From positions 1 to 64,000 of the forward strand of contig DVIV01000044.1 of assembly GCA_018710985.1 (NCBI GenBank): 64,000 nt of DNA, read 5' to 3'. Source of the stretch: Candidatus Limiplasma pullicola (GTDB taxonomy: Bacteria; Bacillota; Clostridia; Christensenellales; Aristaeellaceae). The position numbers and the translations under genes are program-made. The stretch's first letter is position 1; every line of letters starts with the position of its first letter. Of this stretch, positions 58,649 to 64,000 are shown in pieces. The notes below the pieces were generated by a model that was given only the letters and a program-made list of their open reading frames with translations, had not been told where the DNA came from and searched no databases.

Positions 58649-60003
58649 TGCAGAAAAACCAACGCCTGCGCCTGCGCTGTGAGCGTCTGGGGAGCGAGCT
58701 GGAGGGCGTATGCCTGCATGAGGGCATGCCCGTATTCGTGCCCGGCGTGCTGCCCGGCGAGGAGGCGGACGTGCTGTGTGTCAAGGCGCAGCCGCGTTAC
58801 GCCTTTGGACGGCTGATCGAGGTGCTCACCCCCTCGCCCGACCGCGCCGACCCGCCCTGCCCGGTCTACGACCGCTGCGGCGGATGCAGCGGCCAGCACA
58901 TGCGCTACGAGGCCACCCTCGCCGCAAAGCGCGCACAGGTATTCGACTGCCTGACCCGCATCGGGGGCCTTTCGCTTGAGCCGGAGGATGTGCCGCCCGT
59001 CCTGGGTGCGGAGCATCCATGGCGCTGCCGCAACAAAACGGCCCTGCCCGTGGGCGGCACGGCAGACGCGCCGGTGCTGGGCTTCTACCGCCGCCGCAGC
59101 CACCAGATCGTGCCCATTGACGACTGCCCGGTGGCCATGGGTGGCCTTACGGGCGTGATTTCCGCTGTGAAGGAGTGGATGCGCGCCGAGCGTGTCCAGC
59201 CCTACGATGAAGAAACCGGACGCGGCCTCCTGCGCCACGTGGTCACGCGCGTCTCGCGCGCGGGCAGCCTGATGGTGGTGCTCACGGCCACGCGGGCCAA
59301 ACTGCCCGGCGTGCCCAGCCTCGTCGAACGGCTATCGGCGCGCGCGCCGGGTTTTTGCTCCCTGCATGTGAGTGTGAATGCCGGGCGCAACAACGTCATC
59401 CTGGGCCGTGAGAGCCACCGGCTCTACGGCGAGGACGCTATCTTTGAAACGTTGCTGGGCCTGACCTTTGAAATGCCGCCGCTCTCGTTCTTTCAGGTCA
59501 ACCCTGACCAGACCGAGCGGCTCTATCAGACCGCGGTGGATTTTGCCGCGCTCGCTCCCGGCGACGTGGCCGTGGACGCCTACGCGGGCGCGGGCACGCT
59601 GTCGCTGTGTCTGGCGCGTCACGCCTCGCGCGTCATCGGCATCGAGATCGTGCCGCAGGCCGTGGAGGGCGCGCGACGCAACGCCGCGCGCAACGCCGTC
59701 GCCAACGCCGAATTTCACGTCGCCGCCGTGGAGGACCTGCTCCCCCGGTTGGTCGCGGACGGGCTTCGTCCCGACGTGATCCTCCTCGACCCGCCCCGCA
59801 AGGGCGTGGAACCCGCCGTCATCGACGCCGTGCTGGCCGCGCGCCCCCGCCGCGTGGTCTACGTGAGCTGTCACGTCCCCACCCAGGCGCGCGACGTACA
59901 GCTCCTCGCAAACGGCGGCTACCGCTTCGAGCGCTGCCAGCCCGTGGACATGTTCTGCTACGCCGGCGGCGTCGAAAACGTCCTCTCCCTCTCCAGGGTG
60001 TGA
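58645..60003 (+). CDS. RlmD/RlmCD-type 23S rRNA (uracil-C5)-methyltransferase
   Basis: 452 residues. Either of two adjacent ATGs (58645, 58648) may be used; GGGAGG is 4 or 7 bases upstream. An N-terminal TRAM-like beta-barrel (residues 1-60) is followed by an Fe-S Cys set, CPVYDRCGGCSGQHM with a later Cys. The SAM methyltransferase then follows: SFFQVNPDQTERLY, VDAYAGAGTLSLCLA, LDPPRKG and the catalytic YVSCHVPTQ (usually SCNPAT). It transfers methyl from SAM to U in 23S rRNA. Its position after aroC appears incidental. Its TGA is the first triplet of a 29-bp terminal inverted repeat. Confidence 0.9.
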   Translation: MMQKNQRLRLRCERLGSELEGVCLHEGMPVFVPGVLPGEEADVLCVKAQPRYAFGRLIEVLTPSPDRADPPCPVYDRCGGCSGQHMRYEATLAAKRAQVFDCLTRIGGLSLEPEDVPPVLGAEHPWRCRNKTALPVGGTADAPVLGFYRRRSHQIVPIDDCPVAMGGLTGVISAVKEWMRAERVQPYDEETGRGLLRHVVTRVSRAGSLMVVLTATRAKLPGVPSLVERLSARAPGFCSLHVSVNAGRNNVILGRESHRLYGEDAIFETLLGLTFEMPPLSFFQVNPDQTERLYQTAVDFAALAPGDVAVDAYAGAGTLSLCLARHASRVIGIEIVPQAVEGARRNAARNAVANAEFHVAAVEDLLPRLVADGLRPDVILLDPPRKGVEPAVIDAVLAARPRRVVYVSCHVPTQARDVQLLANGGYRFERCQPVDMFCYAGGVENVLSLSRV

Positions 60004-60268
60004 CCAGGGGGTGACCCCCTGGACCCCCGGACTGCCCGCCCGGCGGGCGGGCAGGGGGCGCAGCGGGTTGCAGAAAAGAAACGACGCCCGGTGGCAGAAG
60101 GCCACCGGGCTTGTTGCCGCCGGAGGGCAGAAGGCCCTCCGGCTTTATGATGCGGAAAACGGGTGCCAAGGCAGGTACGGGAAAGCAACCCCCATCGCCC
60201 GCGGGAACGGCCTCTGCTCTCTACGGTCTCCCGGCGGAGCGGGGGTCCAGGGGGTCACCCCCTGGTCA
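60001..60268. repeat. 268-bp element with 29-bp perfect terminal inverted repeats
   Basis: The first 29 bp (60001-60029, beginning TGACCAGGGGGTGACCCCCT) occur again exactly, inverted, at 60240-60268. Each copy contains its own hairpin (CCAGGGGG-TGA-CCCCCTGG). Inside are further perfect stems: 60032-60054, and the twin 10-bp hairpins 60086-60110 and 60119-60143, both with the loop AGAAG. The TGA that starts each repeat is the stop codon of the methyltransferase on the left and of the BlaR1-like gene on the right. No transposase is present. It resembles a MITE or a REP/BIME-type intergenic element. Confidence 0.85.
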
Positions 60269-62353
60269 GCCCCTGGGTTCGCCGGTTTTGCCGTCGAGCT
60301 CGACGCTCCAGAGTATGTTGTGCGTGCCTTTTTCACAGATGTAGACGGACCAGTAGACGGGCTCGCTGTAGCCCAGACGATAGAAGCCGGAGTAGAGGTC
60401 CAGTTCATCGGCGGAAACGGCGGCGTCGCCGAGGGCTTGGGCGTAAGCGTCCAGCGCGATCTGCTCGGCCTCCTCCAGCGGGAGGTCATCCTCGCCGGGC
60501 AGGATATAGTAGTGGTCGTGGCTGCCCAGATACATCTCCTCCAGCTGCCCGTACCAGGCCTTGTCCTCCACGGACCAGAACTCCATCGGCACGTTCTCTC
60601 CGTATTTGGAAGCCATGATGCTCAGCAGACGATTCAGGTTGCGGTCGTGGTCGTACTGGATGCGGGTGGTGCCGCTGAAACGGTCGGGCAAGAGGTCGTA
60701 GAGCAGGGTGTCCGCCTCGTCGGAGAGCGCCGCGTCCTCCATGAGCATGAACATGCCCTCCCCTTCCAGGGAAACGTGCAGCCAGTAGTCCAGCTGACCC
60801 AGCACCGATACCCCGGCGCCGTCGCGCTCCAGCGCGGCCACGTCGGATTCGCGGTGGTTGAGGGTGTACAGGGTGGTGAAGCCGGATTCCTCCCCAGCCG
60901 CCAGCGTAGCGGCCGGAAGCGTTTCCGCCGGCTTTTCGTACACCAGGTCGCGCAGGGGCATCCAGCCCGGAATACCGGAGGTATCGCCGTCCCCGGCGAT
61001 GAGCACGCGGGCCCAGTTGGGCTCGCCCTCCACGCTGTTCCATTCCGGAAGGGCGCTGCTCTCGCACAGCTCAACCACAGTAACGGGCGTGCCGTTGAGA
61101 TAGATGCCCATGGGGCAGTTCACGTCATTGGCGCTGGGGTCCGGCAGGAGCACGGTTCCCACGCCGTCCGCGGCGTGTACCCAGGCATTCGTCGGAAGGG
61201 CGAAGCCGTCCTCCTCGACCATCGCCAGCGCGCCGCCCAGCACGGCCGTCAGGGCCAGCGCCAGCGCGCACAGCACCGCGCCCGTGCGGCGGCGTCCCTC
61301 CATGATGGCGGTGAGGCGGCGCTTCATGCCGTTGCGCCCGCCGTAGAACGACGTGCACAGGGCGGTGCGGGCGCGCGCCTGCCTCCGGATGACGCGCAGG
61401 ATGGTTTCGGAATAGAAGCGGCGCTCCTCCTCATCTGCGCGGGCGGTGACATGGCTGTCGCAGGAAGCCTCCTGATAGAAGCACAGGGAGCGCCCCATGG
61501 CCCAGACCAGAGGATTGTACCAGTGCAGGGCGTAGGCCAGCACCAGTCCGGCCTTGACCAGAAGATCCCCGCGCCTGAGATGCGTCAGCTCGTGCCGGAG
61601 GACCAGCACCAGTTCGTCGGTGGTGAGTTCCTCATCCGGCAGCAAAATCACGGGATGCAAGAAGCCCATCAGCATGGGGCTGGATACCGTGGGGCACAGG
61701 CGCAGGGCGACCCGGCGGCGAATGCGCATCTCCGACAGGCAGGCTTTCAGCGTGGCGGTATAGCCCTCCGCCTCGCAGGGCATCTGCCAGCGGCGCACGG
61801 TGCGCGCAAAGCGCAGGTGGCTCACCGCCGCCAGCGCCAGCACCGCCGCCGCGCCCGCCAGCCAGATCCACGCCAGCACGGAGAGCCAGTCCACGGGGAT
61901 GACAGCCTTTGCCGAAGCGCCCTGCTCCCCCTCCACGGCCGCGAGCGTCAGGTCTGCCGTGGCCGTTCCGGGCCTATTCTCCACATTTGCATGCTGAGCG
62001 TCGACACCGGTCCGGACAGGCTGATGAGCGGCCTGCCCGGCGGCAGACGCCTGTACAGCCGATGGCGCCTGCATGGCCTCCGCCAGCTGGGTTTCGGCGC
62101 TCGGCGGGACTGCGGTTGCCGCGCTGCCTGCGACGGGCCGCGACAGCGCCTGCGGAAGCTCCACCGTCATCAGCGGGCGGCTCGCCAGCAGGCTGAAGGG
62201 AATCAGCAGGCCCGCCAGCACCACCACCCAGACACGGTACAGCCCGCGCGGGCCGTAGCGCTTTCCGAGCAGCGGCAGCAGCGCTAGGTAGACCAGCGCC
62301 AGCGCCGACAGGCCCGCGCCTGTGCAGGCCATGGCCAGAAAATAGCCCTTCAT
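60266..62353 (-). CDS. BlaR1/MecR1-like membrane zinc peptidase (M56)
   Basis: 695 residues from the ATG at 62353 (SD GGGAGG), overlapping the blaI-like gene by ATGA. N-terminal helices are followed by a long Ala/Pro/Gln-rich loop (about residues 65-150), then the M56 peptidase with LRHELTHLRRGD (HExxH) and YQEASCDSHV (further zinc ligand Glu/Asp). The last helix is near residue 370. The roughly 320-residue outside domain is not the penicillin-binding sensor of BlaR1: I find no SxxK-SxN-KTG set. It may sense another wall or protein signal and then cleave the BlaI-type repressor. Confidence 0.85.
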   Translation of the reverse strand: MKGYFLAMACTGAGLSALALVYLALLPLLGKRYGPRGLYRVWVVVLAGLLIPFSLLASRPLMTVELPQALSRPVAGSAATAVPPSAETQLAEAMQAPSAVQASAAGQAAHQPVRTGVDAQHANVENRPGTATADLTLAAVEGEQGASAKAVIPVDWLSVLAWIWLAGAAAVLALAAVSHLRFARTVRRWQMPCEAEGYTATLKACLSEMRIRRRVALRLCPTVSSPMLMGFLHPVILLPDEELTTDELVLVLRHELTHLRRGDLLVKAGLVLAYALHWYNPLVWAMGRSLCFYQEASCDSHVTARADEEERRFYSETILRVIRRQARARTALCTSFYGGRNGMKRRLTAIMEGRRRTGAVLCALALALTAVLGGALAMVEEDGFALPTNAWVHAADGVGTVLLPDPSANDVNCPMGIYLNGTPVTVVELCESSALPEWNSVEGEPNWARVLIAGDGDTSGIPGWMPLRDLVYEKPAETLPAATLAAGEESGFTTLYTLNHRESDVAALERDGAGVSVLGQLDYWLHVSLEGEGMFMLMEDAALSDEADTLLYDLLPDRFSGTTRIQYDHDRNLNRLLSIMASKYGENVPMEFWSVEDKAWYGQLEEMYLGSHDHYYILPGEDDLPLEEAEQIALDAYAQALGDAAVSADELDLYSGFYRLGYSEPVYWSVYICEKGTHNILWSVELDGKTGEPRG

Positions 62354-62736
62354 GAATGCCCGCCTCCCTTTTGCCGCTCAAGCCACCGGCTCAGCTCGTC
62401 CAGGTCGCTTTCGGTCAGGCGCTCGCTTTCCAGGGCGGTCAGCAGGCTTTTGAAGCTGTTGCGGTGGTAGTGCTCCACAAAGCTCTCCGTTTCCATGCGC
62501 AGGTATTCCTCCCGCGTGATGATGGGATAAAACGCCCGCTCGCGCCCGCTGCCCCGCTCCACGCGCAGAAAGCCGCGCTCGGTCAGCCGCCCGAAGAGCG
62601 TAACCACGGTTTGAATCTTCCAGCCGCGTTCCCGGCCAAGCGCCTCCATCACCATGGTGGTGGTCACGGGCGGCTCGCGGTCCCAGATATAGGTCATGAT
62701 CTCAAATTCGGTATCGGGCAAACGCTGCGATTTCAT
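62350..62736 (-). CDS. BlaI/MecI-family transcriptional repressor
   Basis: 128 residues from the ATG at 62736; the track's extra 12 codons precede the SD (AGGGGG). The winged helix is clear: LPDTEFEIMTYIWDREPPVTTTMVMEAL and WKIQTVVTLFGRLTERGFLRVERGSGRERAFYPIITREEY, with a C-terminal dimer helix (SLLTALESERLTESDLDELSRWLERQ). The family binds TACA-n-TGTA-like dyads as a dimer and is inactivated by cleavage. It is followed by its likely protease partner and faces a secreted protein gene with a shared operator motif. Confidence 0.92.
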   Translation of the reverse strand: MKSQRLPDTEFEIMTYIWDREPPVTTTMVMEALGRERGWKIQTVVTLFGRLTERGFLRVERGSGRERAFYPIITREEYLRMETESFVEHYHRNSFKSLLTALESERLTESDLDELSRWLERQKGGGHS

Positions 62737-62789
62737 ATGGGGTTCCCCCTTCGCGTTTTGATAAGACGGCATGTATTACAGACAGCTTT

Positions 62790-62818
62790 ATAATACATCT
62801 TGTCTTATTGGTTGTCAA
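62790..62818 (-). promoter_or_regulatory. blaI-blaR1-like operon promoter and operator
   Basis: On the minus strand TTGACA (62813-62818), 17 bp, TATTAT (62790-62795). The sequence TAAGACA-n3-TGTATTA (62791-62807) lies in the spacer and -10, and matches a motif in the divergent promoter. A longer dyad (ATGTATTA, 12 bp, TAATACAT; 62771-62798) overlaps the -10. Confidence 0.8.
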
Positions 62819-62863
62819 TCCCCTCTCCGGAAAATTTCAACTTGTAACAAGCGCATTCGGTGG

Positions 62864-62892
62864 TTGACAATTTGTAAGACATAGTGTAGTAT
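62864..62892 (+). promoter_or_regulatory. Promoter and operator of the secreted propeller-like gene
   Basis: TTGACA (62864-62869), 17 bp, TAGTAT (62887-62892). TAAGACA-n3-TGTAGTA (62875-62891) fills the spacer and -10, nearly the same as in the blaI-like promoter. CTTGT-A-ACAAG (62840-62850) lies between the two promoters. Confidence 0.8.
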
Positions 62893-62939
62893 GATCTTGA
62901 CGGCAAGGGACAGACGAAAAAGAAATCAGGAGGAATCCT

Positions 62940-64000
62940 ATGATGAACAGAGCATTCAAACGCCATGCGCGGCGCTTGCTGATCGCGTTATTGCTGCCTG
63001 CGCTGCTGTGCCCCGCCGCCCTGGCGGACGATCAGACCGCCGATACCTGGTACTTCGGCGGCACCGGGCAGGAAACCTTCTATGAAGCCACACCCCTGCC
63101 CAACGGCTGCCTGCTGCTCAACGGCTCCACCCAGCTGGGACGGAACGGGCAGGAGCAGCTTTCCTTTTCCTCAAGAGAGAAGCGCGCCTGGCTTCTGTGC
63201 CTGAACCCGGACATGAGCATCGCCTGGGAGGTCATCGACGACGCGGAGGGCACCTCCCGCTACGTGGTGCCGCAGGTGCTGGCGGACGGGCGCATCGCCG
63301 TGCTGTACTACAACAGCCCCAGCCAGGTGACGGAGGCGGTCGCCATCCGCTACTTCACGCAGGATGGCGAGCCCGCGGGCGAGGTAAGCCTGCCTGCGAA
63401 CGCCCCATTCGAGCTTCCGGGCGATCGGTGCGCGGGAGGCTATGTCTTTTCCGGCTATCAGGTAGACACCCAGTTTGCGGATGAATCAGGAATAAACACC
63501 CTGCCCGACGCCGGGGAAATTTCAGTGAAAAGCCTCGCTAAGCGCTCGGTGCTGGCCACGGCAGATGGGCAGATGATCTGCGGCTTCTTCACGGTGGAGG
63601 GGGAGCGCCACGCCGCCGTGGCTTATGTGGACGCAAGCGGCGTCGAACGCTGGCGGTTCTCGCCGGACGAATACGCCACCGGAAACTTCGGGATACCCTG
63701 CCTGCAAAAGGACGGAAGCATTGTTTTCCTCTGGTCCCGCGCGGACCCCGATACCCGCGAGACGACGGCTATGAGCCTGCTGTGCCTGGACCAGGACGGC
63801 GCGCTATTGTGGGAGCTGCCCGTACCCACCGATATCGGAACCGAGTTTACGCCGGTGGACGGCGGCTATGTATTCTGCCGCACCTGGCAGGAAAAGACGT
63901 ACACGCACGCCCGCTTCACGCTGGTAGACCCCAACGGGCAGGTGGTGGAGGTGCGCGACGCCCAGCCGCGCAGGGAGGAGTTCTCCGGCGAGATCATGTT
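62940..64000 (+). CDS. Secreted propeller-like protein, partial at the right edge
   Basis: An open frame of 353 codons runs off the window, so the track omits it; shadow ORFs at 63197 and 63522 are listed instead. AGGAGG lies 6-9 bases before two adjacent ATGs. A signal peptide occupies about residues 1-30 (RLLIALLLPALLCPAALADD). The mature part repeats a pattern of a strand, an aromatic and an Asp-Gly turn (LVDPNGQVVEV, LCLDQDGALLWEL, YVDASGVERWRF), as in PQQ- or WD-like beta-propellers of about 40-50 residues per blade. No catalytic motif is seen. The shared operator suggests control by the BlaI-like repressor. Confidence 0.75.
   Translation, partial: MMNRAFKRHARRLLIALLLPALLCPAALADDQTADTWYFGGTGQETFYEATPLPNGCLLLNGSTQLGRNGQEQLSFSSREKRAWLLCLNPDMSIAWEVIDDAEGTSRYVVPQVLADGRIAVLYYNSPSQVTEAVAIRYFTQDGEPAGEVSLPANAPFELPGDRCAGGYVFSGYQVDTQFADESGINTLPDAGEISVKSLAKRSVLATADGQMICGFFTVEGERHAAVAYVDASGVERWRFSPDEYATGNFGIPCLQKDGSIVFLWSRADPDTRETTAMSLLCLDQDGALLWELPVPTDIGTEFTPVDGGYVFCRTWQEKTYTHARFTLVDPNGQVVEVRDAQPRREEFSGEIM

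Noticed and set aside
1-64000. tRNA, rRNA, CRISPR array, prophage or transposase genes
   Set aside because: I found no such signals by eye on either strand; the repeats seen are hairpin elements, a 26-bp duplication and coding repeats. A tRNAscan or CRISPR search would be decisive.

Overview
The window looks like a chromosome segment of a high-GC, spore-forming member of the Clostridia (Firmicutes). The grounds are a forespore sigma factor sigG, a Spo0B-type histidine kinase, an LPxTG wall-anchored protein, an ECF transporter S component, the asd-dapA-dapB lysine/peptidoglycan operon, AGGAGG-type ribosome binding sites before nearly every gene, and sigma-A promoters with 17-bp spacers. Christensenellales-like gut Clostridia fit, but this rests on gene content only. 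I see no rRNA, tRNA, CRISPR array, prophage or intact insertion sequence.

Layout. 1-4000: a TTG-started Pro/Gln-rich membrane protein running off the left edge, then a GMP-synthase paralogue with a dead-looking glutaminase half and an M19 dipeptidase. 4000-13650: a full autoinducer-2 (Lsr) uptake and processing locus in the enterobacterial arrangement, lsrR-lsrK-cupin divergent from lsrACDB-lsrF-fucU. No lsrG is visible. 13670-17220: a leftward operon of ECF S component, P-loop kinase, DUF3842, an NBP35/Mrp-type Fe-S carrier and a C_GCAxxG_C_C protein. 17230-20160: asd-dapA-dapB. 20168-23416: XRE regulator, DegV protein and a polytopic GT-C-like protein.

23450-32970: a ten-gene Mrp/Mbh-type cation antiporter operon ending in four ND5/ND4-like pump subunits, with no hydrogenase genes. 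33000-34435: LPxTG surface protein. 34500-36800: a zinc-ribbon gene, dnaA without dnaN, and a DnaA-box/AT-rich region that is a candidate oriC. 37300-42450: rarA, the orphan Spo0B-like kinase, a flippase and a glycosyltransferase. 42264-46925: a 37-residue ORF, a sirtuin, sigG behind a sigma-G/F-like promoter, an ABC exporter, and a MerR/TipAS regulator behind a 19-bp-spacer promoter with a near-perfect dyad.

46926-47432: a hairpin-packed intergenic element. 47433-49460: aconitase. 49640-54320: an envelope operon of phosphodiester glycosidase, small membrane protein, VTC domain, DUF4956 and a Cthe_2159-like beta-helix protein. 54350-56055: YhhN and AEC membrane proteins. 56110-60003: aroA-aroC-RlmD-type methyltransferase. 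60001-60268: a second hairpin-rich element with 29-bp perfect terminal inverted repeats that contain the stop codons of both flanking genes. 60266-64000: blaR1-like and blaI-like genes divergent from a secreted propeller-like protein that runs off the right edge; both promoters carry the same operator-like motif.

The most notable items are the Lsr locus with substituted processing enzymes, the four-pump antiporter operon, the two hairpin-array elements between convergent genes, the degenerate GuaA paralogue, and the BlaI-type divergent control region. All calls come from reading the sequence; family names are from memory of conserved motifs, with no database search.
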